A stretch of DNA of 25,417 bases from CAXBMB01 sp963976695. GTDB lineage: Bacteria > Pseudomonadota > Alphaproteobacteria > Kiloniellales > DSM-21159. The translations under genes were made by a program, and so were the position numbers. The notes beneath the pieces were generated by a model that was not told where the DNA came from, ran no database searches, and saw only the letters and a list, made by a program, of their open reading frames with translations. Location of the stretch: assembly GCA_963976695.1 (NCBI GenBank), contig CAXBMB010000053.1:1-25417 (forward strand), read 5' to 3'. Within the stretch, counting starts at the first letter, position 1; the number at the start of each line of letters is the position of its first letter. This document shows, piece by piece, positions 7,525-15,373 of the stretch.

Positions 7525-8307
7525 GTGCTGCCGTTGTTCCTCCAGTCCCTCGGCATCGGTTTCATGGTCGCCTTGCCGCTCGGTCCGATCGGCTTGCTGT
7601 GCATCGAACGCACCCTGGCGCGCGGCCTGTCGACCGGCTTGGCCACCGGTCTGGGCGTGGCGCTGGCCGACGGCAGCTATGGGTTGCTGGTGGCTCTGGG
7701 CTTCGCCTCCTTGGCTCAGGTCCTGCAAGCGCAATCGGCGGTCATTTCCGTGATCGGCGGCTTGGGGTTGACGCTGTTGGGGGCGCGCGGCTGGCGTCGG
7801 GCGCAACAGGCCCGGCAAGCCGCGCGCGCTGGTGCTGACACTGGTGGCGGCGCTGCTGACACTGGCGACGGCCGTGGTAGCGGTGACGGTGGCAGTGGCA
7901 GCGGTGGTGGCAGCGGTGGCGCGACGGCCCGATCGCTGTTGGCGGCCCTGGTCTCGGTTTATCTGCTGACCCTGGCCAACCCCACCACCATCTTGTCGTT
8001 TCTCGCGATTTTCGCGGCCCTGGGCATTGGCGGCGCGGATCTGCCGGCCGACGCGCCGGCGGCAGCCGGGCAGGCGGCGACCCGAGCGGTGATGGAATGG
8101 CGCGGTTTCGGCGGCTCGCTGCGTGAAGGCATTTGGGCGGTGGCGGGAATCCTGCTCGGCTCCCTGCTGTGGTGGATCGTGCTGACCGGTTTTGTCGCCT
8201 GGCTACGCCACAAACTCGCGCCGGCGGTGGTGACCGGGTTGAACGGAGTCGCCAATGCGCTGCTGGTTGTCCTGGGACTATTCTTGGCCGGGCGGGGGCT
8301 CTGGTGA
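7525..8307 (+). CDS. LysE/RhtB-family amino-acid exporter with a Gly/Ser-rich insert
   Basis: Inner-membrane exporter of the LysE/RhtB superfamily, expected to export amino acids or related metabolites. The 260 residues include the N-terminal signature FMVALPLGPIGLLCIERTLARGLSTGLATGLGVALAD, hydrophobic helices near 8-25, 38-60, 72-87, 138-170, 203-225 and 240-257, and the mid-protein landmark ANPTTILSFLAIF. Family members are usually about 200-210 residues. The extra length includes a low-complexity Gly/Ser/Asp segment (about 101-135), encoded by GGTGGC/GGTAGC-type repeats, in the loop after the third helix. Start is GTG 7525 with AGGG about 10 bases upstream. The adjacent divergent Lrp regulator supports an exporter role. 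Substrate unknown. Confidence 0.88.
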   Translation: MLPLFLQSLGIGFMVALPLGPIGLLCIERTLARGLSTGLATGLGVALADGSYGLLVALGFASLAQVLQAQSAVISVIGGLGLTLLGARGWRRAQQARQAARAGADTGGGAADTGDGRGSGDGGSGSGGGSGGATARSLLAALVSVYLLTLANPTTILSFLAIFAALGIGGADLPADAPAAAGQAATRAVMEWRGFGGSLREGIWAVAGILLGSLLWWIVLTGFVAWLRHKLAPAVVTGLNGVANALLVVLGLFLAGRGLW

Positions 8308-8338
8308 CGGCGGCGCGGGGTCGCCAGGAGCGGGCGCG

Positions 8339-8411
8339 ACAGCCGGATCGGGCCAGGGAGAAACGCTTGGTGACGCCGTTTAAACCGCAACGCCGCCTCT
8401 GATTGGTCGAG
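8339..8411. repeat. Dispersed repeat copy in the lysE/mutL convergent gap
   Basis: In the 110-bp gap between two convergent genes lies a sequence sharing several blocks with 15249-15331: AGCCGGATCG, GGGA-GCGCTTSGTGA and CGTTTRAACCGCAACGCCGCCT. Its right end, GATTGGTCG, also matches the tandem array at 25261-25417. It ends six bases from the mutL stop codon. Confidence 0.6.
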
Positions 8412-8417
8412 CAGCCT

Positions 8418-10466
8418 CTAGCGTCGGCCGAACAGCCGCTCGATATCCGGCAGTTTCAGTTCCACGTAGGTGGGGCGGCCGTGGTTGCACTGCCCGGAGT
8501 GGGGCGTCGCCTCCATCTGTCGCAGCAAGGCGTTCATCTCCGTCAGATTGAGACGACGGCCGGCCCGCACCGAGCCGTGACAGGCCATGGTGCCGCAAAC
8601 CTCCGCCAGCCGTTCCCGCAGGCTCAAGGCTTGATCCAGCTCCGCCAACTCGTCGGCCAGATCGTTGATCAGCCCCTTGATATCTGTTTGCCCAAGCAGC
8701 GCCGGGACCTCGCGCACCAGTATGGCTCCGGTGCCAAACAGTTCGATGGCCAGACCCATCTCCGCCAGTTCCTCGGCCCGCCCCGCCAGCCGGTCGGCGG
8801 CTTGGTCGTCCAGGTCCACCACTTCCGGCACCAGCAACAGCTGCCGCTTGACGGTTTTGTCCGCCATCTGCGCCTTCATTCGCTCCAGCACCAGCCGTTC
8901 GTGGGCGGCGTGCTGATCAACGATCACCATGCCATCCAGGGTTTGCGCGACGATGTAGGTGGCGTGAAGCTGGGTCCGGGCCGCGCCCAGCGGATAGCCC
9001 TCGAAGCCGGAGGAATCGGGCGCTTGCGTCGTCAGCGCCGCCAACGCCGCCGCCGTCACCTCGCCCGATTCAAGCCCCTCGCGCCGTTCCACGCCCTCGG
9101 CGGGACCAACCGGCGCGGCCCCCAAGTGCGGCAACCGCCCGGACCAGGGATCGCCGCCCGGCGCGCGCAAGACGTCTTCCGGCTCATCGAAACCGGCCGC
9201 CGCGTCACCCTGGGAACGATAGGGGGCCTGGGCCTGCAGGGCCGCGTCCACCTGGTGGCGGGAAACCGCGCTGTGGTGCGGCCGGTAGGCGGCGCCAAGG
9301 CCCAGGCCGCTGTGTGGACGGAAAGATCCAAGCGCCGCCTGGGACACCGTGGTCGAGGCCCGATGACCGGCGGCGGCCAGCGCTTGCTTGCAGGCCGACA
9401 CAATCAGCCCCCGAACCAAGGCGGCATCGCGAAACCGCACTTCGCTCTTGGCCGGATGGACATTCACATCGACGGTGTCCGACGGCACCTCCAGAAACAG
9501 CGCCACCAGGGGGTGACGGTCGCGGGCGAGAAAATCCTGATAGGCGCCGCGAATCGCGCCCAGCAACAGCCGATCCTTGACCGGCCGGCCGTTGACGAAG
9601 AGATACTGCTGTTGGGCGTTGCCCCGGTTCAGGGTCGGCAGGCCAATGAAGCCGGTCAGCTTGTGGGCCTCACGCTCCGCCAGGATCGGCACGGCATTGT
9701 CGCCGAACTCCCGGTGCATCAGCAGCGACAAACGCTTCAAACGGGCCGCGTCCCGGGGGGGCGACGCCGGGGCCTGTTCGCGCTTTTCGTCGGCGGAGCG
9801 ATGCGCCGGATCGGTCTGGAGCTCGGTCTGGAGCTCAGTCTGGAGCTCAGTCTGGAGCTCCGTTTCGTAAGGGTCGACCCGCAGCAGGGTGCGCTTTTCA
9901 TCGCTAAGGGTGAAGCCGACCTCCGGATGGGCCATGGCCAGGCGCTCCACCACATCGCGGGCGTAGCCGGTTTCGGTGCGCGCCTGCTTGAGGAATTTCA
10001 ACCGCGCCGGGGTGGCGAAAAACAGATCGCGGATCTCGATCCGGGTGCCCTGGCCCAAGGCGGCGGGCCTGGGCGGGGTCTGAACCCCGCCTTCCACGCC
10101 GACCACCCAGGCGTCCTCTGCGCCCCGGGCGCGGCTGGTCACGCTCAAGCGCGCCACCGCGCCAATCGACGGCAGCGCCTCGCCGCGAAAACCCAGGGTC
10201 TTGATGTTGACCAGATCGTCATCGGGCAGTTTCGAGGTGGCGTGCCGGGCCAGCGCCAATTCGATCTCCGCCGGCGTCATGCCGCAGCCGTCATCGGTCA
10301 CGGCAATAAAGGCCCGGCCGCCATCGCGCAACGCCACGTCGATCCGGCGCGCGCCGGCGTCCAAGGCGTTTTCCACCAGCTCCTTAACCGCGGCCGCTGG
10401 CCGCTCGATGACTTCACCGGCGGCAATCTGATTGACCAGCGTTTCCGGAAGCCGGCGAATGGTCAT
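8418..10466 (-). CDS. mutL: DNA mismatch repair protein MutL
   Basis: Mismatch-repair ATPase that couples MutS recognition to strand incision. Of 682 residues, the N-terminal GHKL ATPase carries VKELVENALDAGA (from 27), DDGCGM (58-63) and GFRGEALPSIGAVARL (92-107). A long Pro/Ala linker follows, then the C-terminal dimerisation domain. That domain contains DQHAAHERLVLE from Asp517, which matches the metal-binding endonuclease motif DQHA(X)2E(X)4E, plus ACHGSVRAG and CNHGRPTYVEL. The protein is thus predicted to nick DNA itself, as in species lacking MutH. Residues 203-218 are four tandem ELQT units encoded by a 12-bp repeat. The ATG overlaps the pgi stop by four bases (ATGA), so translation is likely coupled. 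Confidence 0.97.
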   Translation of the reverse strand: MTIRRLPETLVNQIAAGEVIERPAAAVKELVENALDAGARRIDVALRDGGRAFIAVTDDGCGMTPAEIELALARHATSKLPDDDLVNIKTLGFRGEALPSIGAVARLSVTSRARGAEDAWVVGVEGGVQTPPRPAALGQGTRIEIRDLFFATPARLKFLKQARTETGYARDVVERLAMAHPEVGFTLSDEKRTLLRVDPYETELQTELQTELQTELQTDPAHRSADEKREQAPASPPRDAARLKRLSLLMHREFGDNAVPILAEREAHKLTGFIGLPTLNRGNAQQQYLFVNGRPVKDRLLLGAIRGAYQDFLARDRHPLVALFLEVPSDTVDVNVHPAKSEVRFRDAALVRGLIVSACKQALAAAGHRASTTVSQAALGSFRPHSGLGLGAAYRPHHSAVSRHQVDAALQAQAPYRSQGDAAAGFDEPEDVLRAPGGDPWSGRLPHLGAAPVGPAEGVERREGLESGEVTAAALAALTTQAPDSSGFEGYPLGAARTQLHATYIVAQTLDGMVIVDQHAAHERLVLERMKAQMADKTVKRQLLLVPEVVDLDDQAADRLAGRAEELAEMGLAIELFGTGAILVREVPALLGQTDIKGLINDLADELAELDQALSLRERLAEVCGTMACHGSVRAGRRLNLTEMNALLRQMEATPHSGQCNHGRPTYVELKLPDIERLFGRR
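9814..9861 (-). repeat. 12-bp tandem repeat (x4) inside mutL
   Basis: Four consecutive copies of GTCTGGAGCTCN (plus-strand reading) starting at 9814, 9826, 9838 and 9850, differing only at the twelfth position or the base before it. In mutL frame they encode ELQT four times (residues 203-218). Because the unit is 12 bp, copy changes keep the reading frame. Confidence 0.92.
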
Positions 10467-11857
10467 AGCGGCAACGGGATGACATTGGAGGGCGGTTCGG
10501 CGCGCGGCGGATCATCCGGCTTGCCGGCCGGCGGCTTTTCCGGCTTGCCATGAAGCGCGCGCATGTACTGTCGCGTCAGTTCCTTGCCTTCTTCGACGGC
10601 CGGTTGCCCAAAGGGCGAGACCGCGAAAAGCTCGGCCGCCAAAACCGTTTCCAGCATGAAATGCATGAACAGTCCGCCGAGGACCTCTTCGTCAAGCCGC
10701 TGGAAGGTAAAGAGCCGGGTGGGACAGCCGTTGGCGATCAGCGTGGCGGCGGTGGCCTTGGCTTCCGCGTCCAACAAATCGCCAAGACGACGCCCGCTCA
10801 AGTAATCCAAGCCCAGGCTGTCGGCCAGATCATTCGGCACCCGGGCGCCCTGGCCGGTGGTTTCCAGTCGCATCAGCGTAAAGAACTTATCGCGCGGGCC
10901 ATCGAGATAAAGCTGCAACTGGCTGTGCTGATCCACCGCGCCGACCGCCTTGATCGGCGTGGTGCCCCGGCCGTTCTTGCCCAGACTCTCCGCCCAAAGC
11001 TGACGATACCAGCCGGCGAAACAGGCCAGCCGGTCGACGTAGGGCATCAACACGGTCTGGCTTATTCCCTTGTCGCGGGACAGACAGACCGCCAATCCCG
11101 CCCCGAGCACCGGGCTGGCGTCAATCTCGACAGTAGGATGAAAAAAGCCGTTCAGCACCTGTTGGGCGCCCGCCCGAATGGCCAGCGGATCAAGGCCGGC
11201 CAAGATCGCCGGCAACAGGCCGACATTGGTTAGAACCGAATAGCGTCCGCCAATGCCCTGATGGTGATCCAAACAGGGCAAGCCGAAGCGCAGCGCCAAC
11301 TGCTTCAAGGGACTGTCGTTGGGTTCGGTGATGACCGCCATGCAGTCCTTGAGGCCGGCCTCGCCGACCACCTGGCGCAGGTGGTCCAGGGCGATCAGGG
11401 TCTGGCAGAGGGTTTCGGCCGTGCCGCCGGACTTGGAGATCGCCAGCACCCCCAGGCGGGTGGCGTCGACCGAGTCCAGCAAGGCCGCGAAGCTGTCCGG
11501 ATCGACGTTGTCCATGAAGTGCAGACGCGGATAGCCCGCTGGCGGCCCAAAGCCCCGGTCGACCAGTTCATAGAGGGTCTGTCCGCCGAGCGAGGAACCG
11601 CCGGTGCCCAGGACCAGCAGATCATCGCAGCGCGCGCCCAGGCGCGCCGCCAGATCGGTCATCGGGGCCAAATCGTCACGCGCCCGAGGCACGTGCAAAA
11701 AGGACAAATCCCCCGGCTCGGCCCACTGCCGAACCGCCCCCAGGCGCGCCACCACCGGCGCCAAAGCCACCAGGGCTTGGGACAGGGAGTCCTCGCTTAG
11801 GCCCGCCGGCCCGACGGTTGTGTCGAAACAGGCGTCGGTATCAATATGAAACAGCAT
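10463..11857 (-). CDS. pgi: Glucose-6-phosphate isomerase
   Basis: Interconverts glucose 6-phosphate and fructose 6-phosphate in the cytoplasm. From the ATG at 11857 the protein is 464 residues. It shows LVLGTGGSSLGGQTLYEL (phosphosugar-binding SIS region), AISKSGGTAETLCQT, the PGI signature area GIGGRYSVLTNVGLLPA, GAVDQHSQLQLYLDGP, and the C-terminal FGQPAVEEGKELTR catalytic region. A Pro-rich tail (PEKPPAGKPDDPPRAEPP) ends the protein. ATG 11857 (MLFHIDTDACFD) is preferred over an in-frame TTG at 11881; the purine-rich GAGAG upstream is a modest ribosome binding site. The stop overlaps the mutL start (ATGA), an unusual partner for a glycolytic gene. Confidence 0.95.
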   Translation of the reverse strand: MLFHIDTDACFDTTVGPAGLSEDSLSQALVALAPVVARLGAVRQWAEPGDLSFLHVPRARDDLAPMTDLAARLGARCDDLLVLGTGGSSLGGQTLYELVDRGFGPPAGYPRLHFMDNVDPDSFAALLDSVDATRLGVLAISKSGGTAETLCQTLIALDHLRQVVGEAGLKDCMAVITEPNDSPLKQLALRFGLPCLDHHQGIGGRYSVLTNVGLLPAILAGLDPLAIRAGAQQVLNGFFHPTVEIDASPVLGAGLAVCLSRDKGISQTVLMPYVDRLACFAGWYRQLWAESLGKNGRGTTPIKAVGAVDQHSQLQLYLDGPRDKFFTLMRLETTGQGARVPNDLADSLGLDYLSGRRLGDLLDAEAKATAATLIANGCPTRLFTFQRLDEEVLGGLFMHFMLETVLAAELFAVSPFGQPAVEEGKELTRQYMRALHGKPEKPPAGKPDDPPRAEPPSNVIPLPL

Positions 11858-12187
11858 GCTCTCTCGCTTTTTCCTCCACAATCCTTAGCAGACTTGCCCC
11901 TTGGCGGGAAAGCGAAGAAGCAGCGCAAGTGCGGCTAAAAGCATCCGGAGACGGGAAAAAACCCGCCCCGGCCGGAAGGTCGCGAAATGTCGGCTTTCCC
12001 GGCGGGCGAGCCCCCCGCCTTTGGCGGCGGATTGGGTTAACCGGCAGCCCATCGGGGTCTCGTTTAAAGCGGGACGCGCCCGCCGCCCAACCGGGGCGCC
12101 GGCCGGGCGCGCGAAGTGATCAGCAGGCGGGAATCGCGCGCCGGTCCGCAGAAGCGGTCCGCAGGCGCGGTCAGCCAAGAGTAGTGG
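11858..12187. other. Non-coding gap between pgi and the M16 peptidase gene
   Basis: This 330-bp gap holds no convincing gene. It contains a CCGCC-TTT-GGCGG type hairpin near 12018-12030 that could end the M16 transcript on minus, a GGG-AAAAAA-CCC motif near 11953, and a 9-bp direct repeat GGTCCGCAG at 12143-12151 and 12156-12164. The pgi promoter should also lie here, but no clear -35/-10 was recognised. Confidence 0.4.
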
Positions 12188-13573
12188 TCAGGGGACGGGC
12201 AAGGTGCTGGTCAGACCCTCGGGCTGGCCCACCACCACCATGGTCAGTTCTTCGGGGTTAAACAGCTCCCGGGCGACCTTCTTGACCTGCGCCAAGGTGA
12301 CCTTCTCAAAAAAGCCGCTGCGGCGATCAATGTAATCAATTCCCAGGTTCTGCGCCTGCATGGCCACCAGGATATCCGCGATCTTGCCGGTGCTGGACAG
12401 ATTCAGGGCGAAGTTTCCGGTCAGGTAGGTCTTTGCGTCGGCCAATTCCTCGGCCGTCGGGCCTTCCTCGGCCATGCGCGCCCACTGCTGCTTGATCAGC
12501 GCAATACTTTCCTTCACCCGCGCGTTCTGGGTCGCCACCCGGCCCATCACCAAGGCCGCGTAGTCCGAGGGCGCCAGATAGGACGCCACGCCGTAAGCCA
12601 GTCCCCGCTTTTCGCGCACCTCTTCATAGAGCCAGGAGGAAAAGGTCGAGCCGCCCAGCACATAGTTGGCGATGCTTGCGGTATAGTAATCCGGGTCGTC
12701 GCGCATCAGGCCGGGCTGAGCCATGACCACGATCGACTGGGGCTGTTCGCGCGCGATCACCAAGGTTCCGCCCTGGGTGGCGACCTGGGCCGGCGCGATC
12801 TCCGGCAGATCTCCCTTTGCCGGCAGTCCGCCGAACACCTGATCCAGCCGCTTGCCCAGACTGTCGGCGTCGATATCGCCCGACACGCCGATGAACAGCC
12901 GCTCCCGGGTCAGGTGGCTGCGGACAAAGCCCTGCAGGTCTTCCAGGCTCAGCCCGGTCAGGCTTTCGGCCGTGCCCTTGCTCGGCCGCCCATAGGGATG
13001 ATCGCCATAGAGCAGTCGGCGCAAATTGCGCCCGGCAATGCTGTTGGGGTTGTTTTCCTCGTGGGCCAGCCCGACGATAATTTCGCGGCGCATCCGCGCC
13101 ACCGCTTCGGCGTCGAAGCGCGGCTCCAGCAAGGACAGCCGCAGCAGTTCGAAGGCCTTGTCCTGATAGCGACTCAGCGTGGAGAGTGACCCGCCAAAGG
13201 AGTCCCGACCCGAACTGTAGCCCAAGCCGATCGACTGGTCATTGAGTTGCCCCTGAAACGTCTGGGAGTCGTACGGTCCCGCGCCCTCGTTCAGCAGGGT
13301 GGAGACCAGATAGGCCAGCCCCTCCTTGTCCTTTGGATCGGTGACGCCGCCCGCGCCCTTGAATAGAAACTCCACCGAAATGATCGGGTTGGATCGGTCT
13401 TCCACCAGCCAGGCTTCAATGCCGCCCGGCGAGACCACCCGCTGCACCTCCACCGCCCGCGCCTGGATCGGCGCGACGAGCAAAAGAGTCAACCCCAGCA
13501 GAACAGCCGCCAGGGGCAGTCGGGTCGGTTTCGCCGCGGCAAGAAGCGGTCTGAACAGCGTCACTGTCGTCAT
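12188..13573 (-). CDS. M16-family peptidase-like protein, non-catalytic partner
   Basis: Insulinase (M16) fold protein of 461 residues with a cleavable or anchoring N-terminal hydrophobic segment (about 19-39, ending IQARA), so it is envelope-located. The position that should carry the zinc motif HxxEH reads GLAYLVSTLLNEGAG, so the catalytic His/Glu residues are absent. The C-terminal REKRGLAYGVASY motif (the Arg/Tyr substrate-contact region) is retained. This matches the non-catalytic subunit of heterodimeric M16 systems such as mitochondrial processing peptidase-like pairs. The start is ATG 13573 with AAGGAAGG upstream. It lies 15 bp downstream of the catalytic paralogue, strongly implying co-translation and assembly. 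Substrate unknown. Confidence 0.92.
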   Translation of the reverse strand: MTTVTLFRPLLAAAKPTRLPLAAVLLGLTLLLVAPIQARAVEVQRVVSPGGIEAWLVEDRSNPIISVEFLFKGAGGVTDPKDKEGLAYLVSTLLNEGAGPYDSQTFQGQLNDQSIGLGYSSGRDSFGGSLSTLSRYQDKAFELLRLSLLEPRFDAEAVARMRREIIVGLAHEENNPNSIAGRNLRRLLYGDHPYGRPSKGTAESLTGLSLEDLQGFVRSHLTRERLFIGVSGDIDADSLGKRLDQVFGGLPAKGDLPEIAPAQVATQGGTLVIAREQPQSIVVMAQPGLMRDDPDYYTASIANYVLGGSTFSSWLYEEVREKRGLAYGVASYLAPSDYAALVMGRVATQNARVKESIALIKQQWARMAEEGPTAEELADAKTYLTGNFALNLSSTGKIADILVAMQAQNLGIDYIDRRSGFFEKVTLAQVKKVARELFNPEELTMVVVGQPEGLTSTLPVP

Positions 13574-13588
13574 CGGTCAGCGCCTTCC

Positions 13589-14989
13589 TTAGCCGTTGGT
13601 TTCGCGATTGGATTGCGGCTCAACGGTCGGCGCGCCGAACGCGGGCTTGGGGGTGGTGCGCATCACCGCAGTCACCGAATTCTGGTCCTGGAACACCTCG
13701 CGCGCCGCCGCCAGGATTTCCTCGGCCGTCACCTTTTCGATCTCGTCGGGCCAAGCCTCCAGTTCGTCCGAGCTCAGCCCGATGGCCAGACTGCCGCCGA
13801 TCACCTGGGCCGCCGCCGCCACCTCATCGCGGGCAAAGGCCGCGCTGTCAACCAGGCGCGTTTTCGCCTTCGCCAATTCCGACCCGCTGACGCCCTCGGC
13901 CAGCAACCGGGCCACTTCCGCCCGCAAGGCCGCCTCCACCTGCTCCAGACTGCTGTCGGGCAGCGGCGACGCCGACAGCGAGAACGACGAGGGATCGAGG
14001 GAATTGGCGCCGTATCCAGCGCCAGCGGAGGCCGCCAGCCCCTGCTCAATCGCCAGGGCGCGATAGAGCCGCCCGGTGCTGCCGCTCAACAGTTCCTGCA
14101 GCACCTGCAGGGCATAGGCGGCGCGCCGCGGCGCGCCCGCGCCATTGGGCTTGTAGTTGGGGGCCAGATAGCTGATCGACAGCCAGGGCTGGCCGGCGCG
14201 GGGATCGACCATCTCGACCCGGCGCGGGGCCCACTGACGGGGTTCCCGCACCCTTTGACGGGGTGGCACAGCCTTGGCGGGAATCACGCCGTAGTACTTT
14301 TTCGCCAGCGCCAAAACCTCTTCCGGCTCCACATCGCCGGACACCACCAGAACCGCGTTGTTGGGGGCGTACCAGCGATCGTAAAACGCCAGCGCGTCCT
14401 GGGTGGTCATCTTCTTCGCTTCCTGCTCCCACCCAATCACCGGTCGGCCGTAGGGGTGGTTGAGGTAGAGCGCGGCGTTGCGCATCTCGTCCAGTTGAGC
14501 GGAGGGATTGTTGTCGATGCGGCTGCGCCGTTCCTCCAGGATCACATCCCGTTCCGGCAGCGCGACCGCGTCGGTCAGCACCAAGTTGGCCATGCGGTCG
14601 GCCTCATAGCGCATCATGGTTTCCAACCGGTCCTTGGCGACCAGTTGGTAATAGCCGGTGTAATCGCGCGAGGTGAAGGCGTTCTCCTGGCCGCCGTTGC
14701 GCGCGATAACCTGCGAGAATTCACCGTTCTTGGCGGTCTTGGTCCCCTTGAACATCAGGTGCTCAAGAAAATGCGCCACACCGGATTTTCCCGGTTCCTC
14801 GTCCGCCGCGCCGACCTTGTACCAAACCATGTGCATGACGATGGGCGCGCGGCTGTTTTTCACCACCACCACCTCCATGCCGTTGTCCAGCTGATAGACC
14901 GTCGGATCGAAAATCTTGGCCGCCAGCGGTTGCGGCAAGACCAACAGGCTGAAGACAAAAGCGGCAATCAGTCCGAAGATGGCAGGCAC
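13589..14989 (-). CDS. M16-family zinc metallopeptidase (catalytic subunit)
   Basis: Insulinase/processing-peptidase-family zinc protease, 466 residues, with an N-terminal signal peptide (MPAIFGLIAAFVFSLLVLPQPLAA) indicating the periplasm. The inverted zinc motif HFLEH is present at residues 73-77, and the third ligand and supporting acidic residues fall in ERDVILEERRSRIDNNP (about 146-162). The C-terminal half has the second M16 domain (LSGSTGRLYRALAIEQGLA). The start is GTG 14989 with GGAGA eight bases upstream; no better ATG is in frame. The catalytic protein sits first, followed 15 bp later by its inactive paralogue, so the two probably form a heterodimer. This pair next to lspA/ileS is a recurrent arrangement in related bacteria. 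Confidence 0.95.
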   Translation of the reverse strand: MPAIFGLIAAFVFSLLVLPQPLAAKIFDPTVYQLDNGMEVVVVKNSRAPIVMHMVWYKVGAADEEPGKSGVAHFLEHLMFKGTKTAKNGEFSQVIARNGGQENAFTSRDYTGYYQLVAKDRLETMMRYEADRMANLVLTDAVALPERDVILEERRSRIDNNPSAQLDEMRNAALYLNHPYGRPVIGWEQEAKKMTTQDALAFYDRWYAPNNAVLVVSGDVEPEEVLALAKKYYGVIPAKAVPPRQRVREPRQWAPRRVEMVDPRAGQPWLSISYLAPNYKPNGAGAPRRAAYALQVLQELLSGSTGRLYRALAIEQGLAASAGAGYGANSLDPSSFSLSASPLPDSSLEQVEAALRAEVARLLAEGVSGSELAKAKTRLVDSAAFARDEVAAAAQVIGGSLAIGLSSDELEAWPDEIEKVTAEEILAAAREVFQDQNSVTAVMRTTPKPAFGAPTVEPQSNRETNG

Positions 14990-15124
14990 GGATGAAGTCT
15001 CCCTACACGAACGAAACCGAACTTACCGGCGCCCGGCCAGAGGAAAAAAGCGCGAGGGGCAGGTATAGCGCGCCCAGCGTAAAGCGCAACCAAAGCCGGA
15101 TGAAATGTCTGTAATCTGCGCCCC

Positions 15125-15161
15125 CGGCATCTGCTCCGGGTCGCGGTGACCCGGAATGCCG
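15125..15161. repeat. REP-like two-tier hairpin
   Basis: Two nested stems: outer CGGCAT (15125-15130) with ATGCCG (15156-15161), inner CCGGGTC (15136-15142) with GACCCGG (15148-15154), loop GCGGT. The style (CCGGGTC...GACCCGG followed by AATGCCG and GATGACG) recalls the dispersed palindromes common between genes in alphaproteobacteria. Confidence 0.6.
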
Positions 15162-15248
15162 AGAGATGACGTAAGCGGCGAATTTCCCTGGAAGGCGTTT
15201 GACCGGCCGCAACCGCCGCGAAAAAAGCCCTTCACCGAAAAAGCGTCG

Positions 15249-15331
15249 AGCCGGATCGCTTAAAAGGGAAGCGCTTCGTGATCCGTGATCCGTGATCCGT
15301 GATCCCGTTTGAACCGCAACGCCGCCTGCGA
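15249..15331. repeat. Dispersed repeat copy with internal heptamer array
   Basis: Shares blocks with 8339-8411 (AGCCGGATCG; GCGCTTSGTGA; CGTTTRAACCGCAACGCCGCCT). It contains a perfect palindrome GAAGCGCTTC (15268-15277). CGTGATC is repeated four times at 15277-15304, where the other copy has a single related TGACG. Confidence 0.6.
15277..15304. repeat. Heptanucleotide tandem repeat CGTGATC x4
   Basis: Four exact consecutive copies of CGTGATC starting at 15277, 15284, 15291 and 15298. This is a short VNTR-type array in non-coding DNA. Confidence 0.95.
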
Positions 15332-15373
15332 TCAACCGTTTGGCGGGTGGTTCGCGACAGAGCCAATCACAGT

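Larger units (their letters stand above)
14990..15373. other. 384-bp gap with REP-like hairpin, dispersed repeat and heptamer array
   Basis: There is no gene between the DUF3035 and M16 genes. The gap contains a strong hairpin (15125-15161), a degenerate dispersed repeat (15249-15331) and, inside the latter, four copies of a 7-bp unit. Such a repeat-laden gap interrupts an otherwise tight minus-strand run, so the M16 pair may have its own promoter here. Confidence 0.6.

Noticed and set aside
8403..10553. 716-codon plus-strand open frame across mutL
   Set aside because: It is antisense to an unmistakable MutL. Long antisense frames are expected in GC-rich DNA, and the translation (His/Gln/Arg-rich) matches no family.
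11858..12187. CRISPR-like pattern from GGTCCGCAG repeats
   Set aside because: Only two 9-bp copies 13 bp apart; no array, spacers or cas genes.
13613..14995. 460-codon plus-strand open frame opposite the catalytic M16 gene
   Set aside because: Antisense shadow; the minus strand carries HFLEH and a signal peptide.
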